Positions 45,772-58,300 of a DNA stretch of 64,000 nucleotides are shown here, in pieces. The translations under genes and the position numbers were made by a program. Positions within the stretch are counted from its first letter, which is position 1. Every line of letters starts with the position of its first letter. This DNA comes from Cherax quadricarinatus (Eukaryota; Arthropoda; Malacostraca; Decapoda; Parastacidae), in NCBI RefSeq assembly GCF_038502225.1, contig NC_091298.1:36787344-36851343 (forward strand), in the 5' to 3' direction. The notes below the pieces were generated by a model. That model searched no databases. It worked only from the letters and a program-made list of their open reading frames with translations, and was not told the DNA's origin.

Positions 45772-46155
45772 GTCGTGCCGAATAGGCAGAATTTGCGATC
45801 TTGGCTTAAATAGCAACGGTCATCTTGCCATATAAGACAAACGAAAATTTGTGTATGCAATAATTTCGCCAAAATCATTCTGAACCTAACGAAAAAAATA
45901 TGTTTTATTGTGTTTGTTTAGTATTAAATTATTGTAAACAAATCTAAAATATATTTAGTTGGGTTAGGCTAAAATAAATTGTTCTTGTTATAACAAGGTT
46001 AGGTAAGTTTTCTAAGTTCCTTTTGGTGCAAAATTAAAAAAAATTACATTAACGTTAATGAAAAAATATATCTTTCAACGTATAAGAGAAAATTTTGGAA
46101 TGGGCTTAATTTTAAATGAGTTCTTGCTAATTGACCAGTTTTACATATTCGGCAC

Positions 46156-46158
<3 letters not shown>
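45772..46158 (+). mobile_element. 387-bp MITE (copy 6)
   Basis: GTCGTGCCGAATAGGC to ATATTCGGCACGAC, between (TA)n tracts. Confidence 0.92.
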
Positions 46159-46252
<94 letters not shown>

Positions 46253-46275
46253 AATGCATAAATAGATATATATAT
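46159..46275. repeat. (TA)n microsatellite and short spacer
   Basis: About 92 bp of TA, then aatataaatgcataaataga and a second short TA stretch. Confidence 0.95.
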
Positions 46276-47410
46276 ATGTGTGTGTGTGTACTCACCTAAT
46301 TGTACTCACCTAATTGTGGTTGCAGGGGTCGAGACTCAGCTCCTGGCCCCGCCTCTTCACTGATCGCTACTGGATCCTCTCTCTCTCTGCTTCCTGAGCT
46401 TTGTCATACCTCTTCTTAAAACTATGTATGGTTCCTGCCTCCACTACTTCACTTGCTAGGCTATTCCACTTGCTGACAACTCTATGACTGAAGAAATACT
46501 TCCTAACGTCCCTGTGACTCGTCTGAGTCTTCAGCTTCCAGTTGTGACCCCTTGTCCCTGTGTCCCCTCTCTGGAACATCCTATCTCTGTCCACCTTGTC
46601 TATTCCCCGCAGTATCTTGTATGTCGTTATCATGTCTCCCCTGACCCTTCTGTCCTCCAATGTCGCCAGTCCGATTTCCCTTAACCTTTCCTCGTACGAC
46701 ATTCCCTTGAGCTCTGGGACTAGCCTTGTTGCAAACCTTTGTACTTTCTCTAACTTCTTGACGTGCCTGACCAGGTGTGGGTTCCAGACTGGTGCTGCAT
46801 ACTCCAGTATGGGCCTAACATACACAGTGTACAGTGTCTTGAACGATTCCTTATTAAGGTATCGGAACGCTATTCTCATGTTTGCCAGGCGCCCGTATGC
46901 TGCAGCGGTTATTTGGTTGATGTGTGCCTCCGGTGATGTGCTCGGTGTTATGGTCACCCCAAGGTCTTTCTTCCTGAGTGAGGTCTGTAGTCTTTGTCCA
47001 CCTAGCCTATACTCTGTCTGCGGTCTTCTTTGCCCCTCCCCAATCTTCATGACTTTGCATTTGGCTGGATTGAATTCGAGAAGCCAGTTGCTGGACCACA
47101 TGTCCAGCCTGTCCAGGTCTCTTTGCAGTCCTGCCTCATCCTCGTCCAATTTAATTCTTCTCATCAACTTCACGTCATCTGCGAACAGGGACACTTCAGA
47201 GTCTATTCCTTCCATCATGTCGTTCACATATATCAAAAATAGCACTGGTCCTAGAACTGACCCCTGTGGGACCCCGCTCGTAACAGGCGCCCACTGTGAT
47301 ACCTCTTCACGTACCATGACTCGTTGCTGCCTCCCTGTCAGGTATTCCCTTATCCATTGCAGTGCCCTCCCTTTTACGTGCACCTGATCCTCCAGCTTCT
47401 GCACTAATCT
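46276..47410 (-). mobile_element. CR1-A LINE, 5'-truncated
   Basis: The minus ORF 46367-47404 (345 codons, no stop) covers RT from before motif B ([20 protein letters not shown]) through SLFADDVKLMRRI to the C-terminal end WNSLASEVVEAG. The 3' UTR ends with two copies of caattaggtgagta followed by acacac. Its 5' edge lies exactly at the CA tail of the next CR1-A copy. Confidence 0.93.
46367..47404 (-). pseudogene. CR1-A RT C-terminal half, open but truncated
   Basis: Motifs B and C intact (FADDVKLM), then CKVMKIGEGQRRPQTEYRLG, LEYAAPVWNPHLVRHVKKLE and RKYFFSHRVVSKWNSLASEV. Motif A, the fingers and the endonuclease are missing. Open frame implies a young insertion. Confidence 0.9.
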
Positions 47411-47510
47411 GTGTGTGTGTGTGTGTGTGTACTCACCTATTTGTACTCACCTATTTGTGGTTGCAGGGGTCGAGTCCTAGCTCCTGGCCCCGCCTCTTCA
47501 CCGGTTGCTA

Positions 47511-50402
47511 CTAGACCCTCTCTCTCCCCGCTCCATGAGCTTTATCAAACCTCGTCTTAAAACTGTGTATGGTTCCTGCCTCCACTACGTCATTTTCTAG
47601 GCTATTCCACTGCCTTACAACTCTATGACTGAAGAAATACTTCCTACTATCTCTCTGACTCATTTGTGTCTTCAACTTCCAATTGTGGCCTCTTGTTTCT
47701 GTGTCCCCTCCGTGGAACATCCTGTCCTTGTCCACCTTGTCTATTCCACGCAGTATTTTATATGTCGTTATCATGTCTCCCCTGACCCTCCTGTCCTCCA
47801 GTGTCGTCAGGCCGATTTCCCTTAATCTTTCTTCATAGGACATTCCCCTTAGCTCTGGAACTAACCTTGTTGCAAACCTTTGTACTTTCTCTAGTTTCTT
47901 GACGTGCTTTATCAAGTGCGGGTTCCAAACAGGTGCTGCATACTCCAGTATGGGCCTGACATACACGGTGTACAGTGTCTTGAATGATTCCTTACTAAGG
48001 TGTCGGAATGCTGTTCTCAGGTTTGCCAGGCGCCCATATGCTGCAGCAGTTATCTGATTGATGTGTGCTTCCGGAGACATGCTCGGTGTTATACTCACCC
48101 CAAGATCTTTCTCCTTGAGTGAGGTTTGCAGTCTTTGGCCACCTAGCCTATACTCTGTCTGTGGTCTTCTGTGCCCTTCCCCTATCTTCATGACTTTGCA
48201 TTTGGCAGGATTAAATTCGAGAAGCCATTTGCTGGACCAGGTGTCCAGTCTGTCCAGGTCTCTTTGAAGTCCTGCCTGGTCCTCATCAGATTTAATTCTC
48301 CTCATTATCTTCACATCATCTGCAAACAGGGACACTTCTGAGTCTAACCCTTCCGTCATGTCGTTCACATATACCAAAAATAGCACTGGTCCTAGGACCG
48401 ACCCCTGTGGGACCCCGCTCGTCACAGGTGCCCACTGTGATACATCATTACGTACCATGACTCGTTGTTGCCTCCCTGTCAGGTATTCTCTGATCCATTG
48501 CAGTGCCCTTCCTGTTATATGCGCCTGATGCTCTAGCTTCTGCACTAATCTCTTGTGAGGAACTGTGTCAAAGGCCTTCTTGCAGTCCAAGAAGATGCAA
48601 TCAACCCACCCCTCTCTCTCGTGTCTTACTTCTGTTATTTTATCATAAAACTCCAGAAGGTTTGTGACACAGGATTTGCCTTCCGTGAATCCGTGCTGGT
48701 TGGCATTTATACTCCTGTTCCGTTCCAGGTGCTCCACCACTCTCCTCCTGATAATCTTCTCCATAATTTTGCATACTATACACGTCAATGACACAGGTCT
48801 ATAGTTTAGTGCCTCTTTTCTGTCTCCTTTTTTGAAAATGGGAACTACATTTGCTGTCTTCCATACCTCAGGTAGTTGCCCAGTTTCCAGGGATGTGTTG
48901 AAGATTGTGGTAAGTGGTACGCACAACATATCTGCTCCCTCTCTAAGGACCCATGGAGAGATGTTGTCCGGTCCCATTGCCTTTGAGGTATCGATGTCCC
49001 TTAGCAGTTTCTTCACCTCCTCCTCATCTGTATGTATGTCGTCCAACACTTGTTGGTGTATTCCTTGTTGGTGTCCCCATCTGGTCTGTCCCCCCAGAGT
49101 CCTTCCTGTCTCTACTGTAAATACTTCCTTAAATCTCGTGTTGAGCTCCTCACATACCTCTTGATCGTTTCTTGTGAGTTCTCCACCTTCTTTCCTCAGC
49201 CTTATCACCTGGTCCTTGACTGTTGTCTTCCTCCTAATGTGGCTATACAGCAGTTTCGGGTCAGATTTGACTTTCGATGCTATGTCGTTTTCATACTGTC
49301 GCTGGGCCTCCCTCCTTATCTGCGCATACTCGTTTCTGGCTCTTCTACTAATCTCCTTGTTTTCCTGGGTCCTATGCCTCCTGTACCTTTTCCATTCTCT
49401 GTTGCACTTAGTTTTTGCCTCCCTACACCTTCGGGTAAACCAAGGACTCGTTTTGGTCTTCCTATTATTTCTGTTTCCCTTGGGAACAAAACTTTCCTCT
49501 GCCTCCTTGCACTTTGTTGCCACATATTCCATCATCTCGTTTACTGATTTTCCTACCATTTCTCTGTCCCACTGAACCTCCTGCAGGAAGTTTCTCATAC
49601 CTGTGTAGTCCCCCCTTTTATAGTTTGGCCTGTCCCCTTCAGTTCCTGTTACCTTCTCCACTTGTAACTCTACTATATAGTCAAAACTCAGAACCACATG
49701 ATCGCTAGCTCCAAGGGGCCTCTCGTAAGTGATGTCCTCGATGTCTGAACTGCTCAGGGTGAACACAAGATCCAGTCTTGCTGGCTCATCCTCCCCTCTC
49801 TCTCTGGTTGTGTCCCTGACATGTTGATGCATGAGGTTTTCAAGTACCACATCCAACATCTTGGCTCTCCATGTTTCGGGACCCCCATGTGGCTCCAGGT
49901 TTTCCCAGTCGATCTCCCTGTGGTTGAAATCGCCCATTACCAGTAACTTTGCTCTGCTCGAGTGAGCTCTTCTTGCCACCTCAGCCAGTGTGTCCACCAT
50001 CACCCTGTTGTTTTCTTCGTACTCCTCTCTTGGCCTCCTGCAGTTCTGTGGTGGGTTATACATCACTCCAATGACTACTTTATGTTCTCCGGACTGAATT
50101 GTACCTACAATGTAGTCTCTTTCTCCAATCATGTCCATGCCTTCCATTTCCTCAAATCCCCATTGGTGTTTTATGAGCAGTGCAACCCCTCCTCCCCCTC
50201 TACTCCTTCTATCTTTCCTCAGGATCTGATATCCTGTTGGGAAGATTGTGTCTGTTATTGTCTCAGCGAGTTTTGTTTCTGTGACTGCTATGATGTCTGG
50301 GGATTTTTTACTGATTCTTTCATTCCACTCCTCATGTTTATTCGTTATTCCATCCGCGTTTGTGTACCAAACCTTTAGTTTCTTTTCTATCATTGTGGTC
50401 AT
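47511..50402 (-). CDS. CR1-A ORF2: APE endonuclease and reverse transcriptase, apparently intact
   Basis: Read from the Met at 50402 (MTTMIEKKLKVWYTNADGI). Endonuclease motifs: AVTETKL, LVMGDFNHREIDWENL and GASDHVVLSF. RT motifs: LNYRPVSLTCIVCKIMEKII, HGFTEGKSCVTNLL, DCKKAFDTVPHKRL (motif A), [20 protein letters not shown] (motif B) and VSLFADDVKIMRRI (motif C). The C-terminal domain LEYAAPVWNPHL...FFSHRVVRQWNSLEN ends the protein. The frame is open further upstream to 50885 (1124 codons), but that part overlaps ORF1 in another frame and is low-complexity, so the internal Met is the more likely start. No stop in about 960 codons. Confidence 0.9.
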   Translation of the reverse strand: MTTMIEKKLKVWYTNADGITNKHEEWNERISKKSPDIIAVTETKLAETITDTIFPTGYQILRKDRRSRGGGGVALLIKHQWGFEEMEGMDMIGERDYIVGTIQSGEHKVVIGVMYNPPQNCRRPREEYEENNRVMVDTLAEVARRAHSSRAKLLVMGDFNHREIDWENLEPHGGPETWRAKMLDVVLENLMHQHVRDTTRERGEDEPARLDLVFTLSSSDIEDITYERPLGASDHVVLSFDYIVELQVEKVTGTEGDRPNYKRGDYTGMRNFLQEVQWDREMVGKSVNEMMEYVATKCKEAEESFVPKGNRNNRKTKTSPWFTRRCREAKTKCNREWKRYRRHRTQENKEISRRARNEYAQIRREAQRQYENDIASKVKSDPKLLYSHIRRKTTVKDQVIRLRKEGGELTRNDQEVCEELNTRFKEVFTVETGRTLGGQTRWGHQQGIHQQVLDDIHTDEEEVKKLLRDIDTSKAMGPDNISPWVLREGADMLCVPLTTIFNTSLETGQLPEVWKTANVVPIFKKGDRKEALNYRPVSLTCIVCKIMEKIIRRRVVEHLERNRSINANQHGFTEGKSCVTNLLEFYDKITEVRHEREGWVDCIFLDCKKAFDTVPHKRLVQKLEHQAHITGRALQWIREYLTGRQQRVMVRNDVSQWAPVTSGVPQGSVLGPVLFLVYVNDMTEGLDSEVSLFADDVKIMRRIKSDEDQAGLQRDLDRLDTWSSKWLLEFNPAKCKVMKIGEGHRRPQTEYRLGGQRLQTSLKEKDLGVSITPSMSPEAHINQITAAAYGRLANLRTAFRHLSKESFKTLYTVYVRPILEYAAPVWNPHLIKHVKKLEKVQRFATRLVPELRGMSYEERLREIGLTTLEDRRVRGDMITTYKILRGIDKVDKDRMFHGGDTETRGHNWKLKTQMSQRDSRKYFFSHRVVRQWNSLENDVVEAGTIHSFKTRFDKAHGAGRERV

Positions 50403-50587
50403 GCAAGTATATTGGGGTTGGGGGAGCGAGAGCCTTGGTGGGGGCCTATATGGGGCTGTGGTGTAGGTGGGGTATGTGTTGATGGGGGTGGGGTCAGAAT
50501 GCCCATAAGGGACAGCTGTTGGGGTGAGGTTTGTGATATGGGGGTTGGTGGCAGAGGGAACAGTGAGTGGGTTGTAGTATAGGTTGC

Positions 50588-51771
50588 TCAGTTGCGTTGG
50601 GAATGTTGCGGGTGGGGTCTTTTGGTGGGAGATTCTGTGGGGTGTGTTTGCCCTTCCTCCTGTGTCTGGGTCCTGCTCATTTTCATTGCTTCTCGTTCCT
50701 CCTTGCGTCTCTGTACCCTCTCTTTCAGTGTAGTCCTTTCTTCTTGTGTTCTGTCGCGGTCGAGGTATACTCTCTGGTACCCCTCTTTGTCCCTCAGTCT
50801 TGCTTTCTCTTGCAGAATCCTGATTCGAACTGATTCTTCCTTGAAAGTTACTCTGACAGGCCGTATCCTTCCACTCGCAAACCACCCAATTCTCTGAAAA
50901 TTTGTCACCTGGGTCATATTGCCCTCCCCTATTGTTTTCATGATGCCTTCAATCATTTTTTCTCCTCCTGTTTTATTTCTTCAAAGTTGGCCCCCTTGGC
51001 TTCTTGGAGCCCGTACACAAAGACTGACCTCGCCCTTTCCTCCTCCCACTGAGTCTCCATCTGCTTCCTCTGAGGCATTTTATTTCCTTCCATTGACATG
51101 TTCTTGCCTTCAGTCCCTGTCATATCTGAAACTTCTATTCTCAGTGGACTGTCTTTCCTGGCCAGCTGTCCCTTGCTACTGCAGTTGGCTGTTAGAGTCT
51201 CTGCATATAACAAACCTTCATTGTCTTTGGACCTGTCGCTTGATCTTAGTGTGCTCATCGTCTTTTCCCTGGCCCCACGTGGGTCTGATAGGGCCTTTGT
51301 GTACGGCATGTCTCCGTTGTTGCTTACCATCCCCTTGTCTGCGCCTGACTTTGAATTTCCATCATTGTCTTCAGACCTGTCGCTTGATCTCAGTGTGCTC
51401 ATCGTCTTTTCCCTGGCCCCACGTGGGTCTGATAGGGCCTTCGTGTACGGTATGTCTCCGTTGTTGCTTACCATCCCCTTGTCTGCGCCTGACTTTGAAT
51501 TTCCTGATGTCACATCTGAATTGTCATTTATCTCTCTAATCTGTTTCAGGCTTTGCAGTTTCTCTTCTAAGCACTGTATCCTAGCTTGTGCTGCTAAGAC
51601 CTGTACTTCCCACTTCCTGCACTCTTCAGCTATCCGCTCCTCCATTTTCTTACCAAGCTCCACTATCTTCCTTCCCCACTCTTCCTCCCTTTTTTGGAGC
51701 TCTAACTCCCAGTCTTTCCTCCCTGGTTCGTCTACCAGATCTCTGGTTTTCCGTCCTCTAAGGCCACCCAT
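50588..51771 (-). pseudogene. CR1-A ORF1 protein with coiled coil, internal duplication and a frame break
   Basis: Starts MGGLRGRKTRDLVDEPGRK, then a heptad-rich Glu/Lys segment (about residues 20-85, likely coiled coil), then two tandem copies of a segment of about 46 residues (GNSKSGADKGMVSNNGD and onward). A conserved RNA-binding-like region starts ARSVFVYGLQEAKGANFEE. The frame stops at 50953-50955 with AAAAAATGA, and the same protein continues in the other frame from the overlapping ATG at 50956 (MIEGIMKTIGEGNMTQVTNF, then RIRPVRVTFKEESVRIRIL) to 50588. Either one A was lost from the run or a frame change is used. Confidence 0.8.
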
Positions 51772-51776
51772 ATTTC

Positions 51777-51811
<35 letters not shown>

Positions 51812-51824
51812 TGTGTGTGTGCGT
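51777..51824. repeat. Poly(T) and (GT)n tract
   Basis: T-run followed by GT, between the CR1-A 5' end and a MITE. Confidence 0.95.
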
Positions 51825-52209
51825 GTCGTGCCGAATAGGTAAAAACTGGTCAATTAGGAAGAACTTATTTTAAATTAAGTCATTTCTAAAATTTTCTCTT
51901 ATACTTTTAATGATGCTTTTTTCATTTGGGCTAAGGTAAAAATTAATAATTTTATTTAAAAGATACGTTAGAAAACTTACCTAACCTTATTATAACAAGC
52001 GCAGTTTAATTTAGACTAATCCAACTAAAATATTTTAGATAAGTTTACAATAATTTAATAATAAACAAACACACCGAAATATATTTTTTTAGCTAGTTTC
52101 AGAATAATTTTTGCGAAATTGTTTCATACACAAATTTTTGAGGGCTTATTCGGCAAGAAGAGCCTTGTTAGTTATGTCAAAATCGCCAGTTTTTCCTATT
52201 CGGCACGAC
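51825..52209 (-). mobile_element. MITE (copy 7), most diverged
   Basis: GTCGTGCCGAATAGGTA to ATTCGGCACGAC, 385 bp, with many internal substitutions. It abuts (GT)n on one side and (TA)n on the other, the only copy not flanked by TA on both sides. Confidence 0.85.
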
Positions 52210-52219
52210 ATATATATGC

Positions 52220-52262
<43 letters not shown>
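52210..52262. repeat. (TA)n microsatellite
   Basis: About 52 bp with a tgcatg interruption. Confidence 0.95.
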
Positions 52263-52624
<362 letters not shown>

Positions 52625-54828
52625 GGCGGAGAGTGAGATGTAATCCAGTTATTGGGGAAATTGCAGAGACACTGCTTTCAGAGATCACAAGGTTCGTCAA
52701 CAATTCCTTGGCTGGTCTGATTCCTGATGAAATTAGACTTTTCTTTTTTGGTGCAACACTTTGTGCACTTAAAAAGAAGGATGGAGGAATTCGGCCAATT
52801 GCAGTAGGCAACACGTTACGCCGCCTCGTATCCAAAGCTGCTGTCCGAAGTATTCGTGCACAGGCAGCCATGATGCTTCAACCAAACCAGCTTGGCTTTG
52901 GGGTCTCTCAAGGAAGTGAAGCAGCGGTTCATGCAACAAGGGCATATATCAACAACCTGCCTGAGGACAATGCAGTGGTAAAATTAGATTTCAAGAATGC
53001 GTTCAATCTCCTGAAAAGAGACGTGGTATTAGCAGCAGTACAAGAACATTTCCCTGGTCTCTTCCCTTTTGTTTCAGCTGGGTATAGCAAGGAATCAATG
53101 CTTCTCTTTGGAGAGCATGAAATCACATCATCGGAGGGTGTCCAACAAGGAGATCCTCTTGCACCATTTCTCTTCTGTATTGCAGTTAGGGAAATCACAG
53201 TCAGACTGACCAGCGAGCTAAACATCTGGTTCCTAGATGATGGCACACTAGCAGGTACAAAGGAGTCCCTCCTACATGACCTTACACAGGTAATGACACG
53301 GGGACAGGAAATGGGTCTCATCCTGAATCCATCCAAATGTGAAATCATCTCAGTCAGTCAACAAGTGATAAATGCAGTGAGATCAAAACTACCAGGAGCA
53401 GCAGTCATTGCCCCCACAAATAGTGTCTTGCTAGGAGCACCTCTGGGAAGCAATGCCATTGACACAATTCTCAGGAAGAAATTGGAAGAGTTAAGGAGAA
53501 TGGAACAACGAATAGGCAATCTGGACACCCACGATGCCTTGTACCTTCTCACAAAGTGCTTGAGTCTGCCCAGGTTGACATATTTCCTAAGATGTGCACC
53601 TTCATATGATAACCCTATACTGCACGAATATGACAGTATTCTGAGGCAGATTTTTACGAAAGTACTTAACCTTACTCTAGAAGACGGGCAGTGGAACCAA
53701 GCTACACTTCCAGTCAGACTAGGAGGCATTGGTGTCCGCAAGTTATCACAGATTGCGTTACCTGCTTTTCTGTCCTCGTGTATTGCATCCAGAGAGCTTG
53801 TAGCAGCGATTCTCCCTGAACATCTTAGGGACAAGATTGGAGCCCAGGACCAAAAATTCATTGACGGAGCAATGATTTGGGATAATCTAACGGGCTCAGA
53901 AACCAGACCTGCTCCCCCCAACAACTACAAACAATCGCACTGGGATGGTCCAATAGTGGAAAATATAGCCTCAACGATGCTTCAGAGTGTGTCAGGGAAG
54001 GATAGAGCCCGCCTGCTGGCAGTGAGAGCCCCTCATGCTGGGGACTTTCTGTTGGTTATTCCCAACTCCAGCCTTGGCACACGCCTCGACCCACAGACCA
54101 TCCGCATCGGTGTTGCCCTTCGACTTGCCGCCCCTATTCTCGCCGAACACAAGTGTATTTGTGGCAGTGAAGCAGCAGACCGATTCGGGTACCATGGTCT
54201 TGTGTGCCGTAAATCCGAGGGAAAAATTGCAAGACATGAGGAGGTTAATAACATTATCAAGAGGAGCCTCACAACAGCTGGATGCCCAGCAGTAAGGGAG
54301 CCACCCCAACTATGCAGATCTGATGGCAGCCAGAAGCGTCCAGATGGTATCACCCTTCAAGCCTGGACAGATGGGAAGCAGGTGGTGTGGGACTATACAT
54401 GTGCATCTACCTTGGCTGATACCTATCTCCAATACACCAGGGAGGAAGGAGGGGCAGCTGCCAGCTTTAGGGAGTCCCAGAAGTCTAGAAAATATGGAGA
54501 ACTTGCCCATCATTATATGTTTGTTCCCATAGGCTCAGAGACCCTTGGCTCATGGGGAAAGAGTGCATCTAATTTCCTTAAGGAGCTGGGAAAAAGACTC
54601 ATCAGGGTAACTAGGGATCCCAGGGCAGCTAGTTTTCTGTTCCAACGGCTCAGTGCGGCTGTTCAAAGGGGTAATGCCTGCTGTATTTTGGGCACACGCC
54701 CCAGCTCTGAGGAGCTGGATGAGATTTTCGCCTTATAATCGGTGATACACACGTAACAACATGTACCGTATATGCCACCTTTATATCAATAATGTATCTC
54801 TTAAATCTTCTGTACCATATTATGTAAT

Positions 54829-54830
<2 letters not shown>
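52625..54830 (+). mobile_element. LINE with restriction-like endonuclease, 5'-truncated
   Basis: One open frame (52633-54738) followed by about 90 bp of 3' UTR ending attatgtaatacaata and then (TA)n. A truncated relative lies inverted at 28355-29025. The 5' end, including any DNA-binding zinc fingers, is missing. Confidence 0.85.
52633..54738 (+). CDS. Reverse transcriptase with LDDG motif and C-terminal zinc knuckle plus RLE domain
   Basis: 701 codons, no stop. [57 protein letters not shown] (motif A), [20 protein letters not shown] (motif B) and [12 protein letters not shown] (motif C with LDD in place of ADD). C-terminal part: a CxC...H...C knuckle ([18 protein letters not shown], about residue 515), then [11 protein letters not shown] and KQVVWDYTC, fitting the PD-(D/E)xK core of restriction-like endonucleases of R2/NeSL-type LINEs. 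It would nick DNA and prime reverse transcription there. The frame start is arbitrary because the element is truncated. The clade is tentative. Confidence 0.85.
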   Translation: MRCNPVIGEIAETLLSEITRFVNNSLAGLIPDEIRLFFFGATLCALKKKDGGIRPIAVGNTLRRLVSKAAVRSIRAQAAMMLQPNQLGFGVSQGSEAAVHATRAYINNLPEDNAVVKLDFKNAFNLLKRDVVLAAVQEHFPGLFPFVSAGYSKESMLLFGEHEITSSEGVQQGDPLAPFLFCIAVREITVRLTSELNIWFLDDGTLAGTKESLLHDLTQVMTRGQEMGLILNPSKCEIISVSQQVINAVRSKLPGAAVIAPTNSVLLGAPLGSNAIDTILRKKLEELRRMEQRIGNLDTHDALYLLTKCLSLPRLTYFLRCAPSYDNPILHEYDSILRQIFTKVLNLTLEDGQWNQATLPVRLGGIGVRKLSQIALPAFLSSCIASRELVAAILPEHLRDKIGAQDQKFIDGAMIWDNLTGSETRPAPPNNYKQSHWDGPIVENIASTMLQSVSGKDRARLLAVRAPHAGDFLLVIPNSSLGTRLDPQTIRIGVALRLAAPILAEHKCICGSEAADRFGYHGLVCRKSEGKIARHEEVNNIIKRSLTTAGCPAVREPPQLCRSDGSQKRPDGITLQAWTDGKQVVWDYTCASTLADTYLQYTREEGGAAASFRESQKSRKYGELAHHYMFVPIGSETLGSWGKSASNFLKELGKRLIRVTRDPRAASFLFQRLSAAVQRGNACCILGTRPSSEELDEIFAL

Positions 54831-55338
<508 letters not shown>

Positions 55339-55394
<56 letters not shown>
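55339..55394. repeat. (TA)n microsatellite
   Basis: About 55 bp between a MITE and an RTE 3' end. Confidence 0.96.
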
Positions 55395-55399
<5 letters not shown>

Positions 55400-58300
55400 C
55401 ACACTGGCCGATTCCCACCAAGGCAGGGTGGCCCGAAAAAGAAAAACTTTCACCATCATTCACTCCATCACTGTCTTGCCAGAAGGGTGCTTTACGCTAC
55501 AGTTTTTAAACTGCAACATTTACACCCCTCCTTCAGAGTGCAGGCACTGTACTTCCCATCTCCAGGACTCAAGTCCGGCCTGCCGGTTTCCCTGAACCCC
55601 TTCATAAATGTTACTTTGCTCACACTCCAACAGCACGTCAAGTATTAAAAACCATTTGTCTCCATTCACTCCTATCAAACACGCTCACGCATACCTGCTG
55701 GAAGTCCAAGCCCCTCGCACACAAAACCTCCTTTACCCCCTCTCTCCAACCTTTCCTAGGCCGACCCCTACCCCGCCTTCCTTCCACTACAGACTGATAC
55801 ACTCTTGAAGTCATTCTGTTTCGCTCCATTCTCTCTACATGTCCGAACCACCTCAACAACCCTTCCTCAGCCCTCTGGACAACAGTTTTGGTAATCCCGC
55901 ACCTCCTCCTAACTTCCAAACTACGAATTCTCTGCATTATATTCACACCACACATTGCCCTCAGACATGACATCTCCACTGCCTCCAGCCTTCTCCTCGC
56001 TGCAACATTCATCACCCATGCTTCACACCCATATAAGAGCGTTGGTAAAACTATACTCTCATACATTCCCCTCTTTGCCTCCAAGGACAAAGTTCTTTGT
56101 CATAACCTTACTCATAACCATGTCATAACCTCATAACCTTACTCTTTCCTGTATTCACCTTTAATTTTCTTCTTTTGCACACCCTACCAAATTCATCCAC
56201 CAATCTCTGCAACTTCTCTTCAGAATCTCCCAAGAGCACAGTGTCATCAGCAAAGAGCAACTGTGACAACTCCCACTTTCTGTGTGATTCTTTATCTTTT
56301 AACTCCACGCCTCTTGCCAAGACCCTCGCATTCACTTCTCTTACAACCCCATCTATAAATATATTAAACAACCACGGTGACATCACACATCCTTGTCTAA
56401 GGCCTACTTTTACTGAGAAATAATTTCCCTCTTTCCTACATACTCTAACTTGAGCCTCACTATCCTCGTAAAAACTCTTCACTGCTTTCAGTAACCTACC
56501 TCCTACACCATACACCTGCAACATCTGCCACATTGCGCCCCTATCCACCCTGTCATACGCCTTTTCCAAATCCATAAATGCCACAAAGACCTCTTTAGCC
56601 TTATCTAAATACTGTTCACTTATATGTTTCACTGTAAACACCTGGTCCACACACCCCGTACCTTTCCTAAAGCCTCCTTGTTCATCTGCTATCCTATTCT
56701 CCGTCTTACTCTTAATTCTTTCAATAATAACTCTACCATACACTTTACCAGGTATACTCAACAGACTTATCCCCCTATAATTTTTGCACTCTCTTTTATC
56801 CCCTTTGCCTTTATACAAAGGAACTATGCATGCTCTCTGCCAATCCCTAGGTACCTTACCCTCTTCCATACATTTATTAAATAATTGTACCAACCACTCC
56901 AAAACTATATCCCCACCTGCTTTTAACATTTCTATTTTTATCCCATCAATCCCGGCTGCCTTACCCCCTTTCATTTTACCTACTGCCTCACGAACTTCCT
57001 CCACACTCACAACTGGCTCTTCCTCACTCCTGCAAGATGTTATTCCTCCTTGCCCTATACACGAAATCACAGCTTCCCTATCTTCATCAACATTTAACAA
57101 TTCCTCAAAATATTCCCTCCATCTTCCCAATACCTCTAACTCTCCATTTAATAACTCTCCTCTCCTATTTTTAACTGACAAATCCATTTGTTCTCTAGAC
57201 TTCCTTAACTTGTTAATCTCACTCCAAAACTTTTTCTTATTTTCAACAAAATTTGTTGATAACATCTCACCCACTCTCTCATTTGCTCTCTTTTTACATT
57301 GCTTCACCACTCTCTTAACCTCTCTCTTTTTCTCCATATACTCTTCCCTCCTTGCATCACTTCTACTTTGTAAAAACTTCTCATATGCTAACTTTTTCTC
57401 TCTTACTACTCTCTTTACATCATCATTCCACCAATCGCTCCTCTTCCCTCCCGCACCCACTTTCCTGTAACCACAAACTTCTGCTGAACACTCTAACACT
57501 ACATTTTTAAACCTACCCCATACCTCTTCGACCCCATTGCCTATGCTCTCATTTGCCCATCTATCCTCCAATAGCTGTTTATATCTTACCCTAACTGCCT
57601 CCTCTTTTAGTTTATAAACCTTCACCTCTCTCTTCCCTGATGCTTCTATTCTCCTTGTATCCCATCTACCTTTTACTCTCAGTGTAGCTACAACTAGAAA
57701 GTGATCTGATATATCTGTGGCCCCTCTATAAACATGTACATCCTGAAGTCTACTCAACAGTCTTTTATCTACCAATACATAATCCAACAAACTACTGTCA
57801 TTTCGCCCTACATCATATCTTGTATACTTATTTATCCTCTTTTTCTTAAAATATGTATTACCTATAACTAAACCCCTTTCTATACAAAGTTCAATCAAAG
57901 GGCTCCCATTATCATTTACACCTGGCACCCCAAACTTACCTACCACACCCTCTCTAAAAGTTTCTCCTACTTTAGCATTCAGGTCCCCTACCACAATTAC
58001 TCTCTCACTTGGTTCAAAGGCTCCTATACATTCACTTAACATCTCCCAAAATCTCTCTCTCTCCTCTACATTCCTCTCTTCTCCTGGTGCATACACGCTT
58101 ATTATGACTCACTTTTCGCATCCAACCTTTACTTTAATCCACATAATTCTTGAATTTACACATTCATATTCTCCTTTCTCCTTCCATAACTGATCATTTA
58201 ACATTACTGCTACCCCTTCCTTTGCTCTAACTCTCTCAGATACTCCAGATTTAATCCCATTTATTTCCCCCCACTGAAACTCCCCTACCCCCTTCAGCTT

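Larger units (their letters stand above)
47411..51776 (-). mobile_element. Near full-length CR1-A LINE with ORF1 and ORF2
   Basis: On the minus strand: ORF1 from 51771, ORF2 to 47511, 3' UTR with gcggggccaggagctaggac, two aaataggtgagtac units and a CA tail at 47411-47430. The 5' side ends near a T/GT tract at about 51777. This copy defines the family for the window. Confidence 0.92.

Noticed and set aside
46560..47387. A 275-codon plus-strand frame
   Set aside because: Antisense of the CR1-A RT, which carries all the catalytic motifs on the minus strand.
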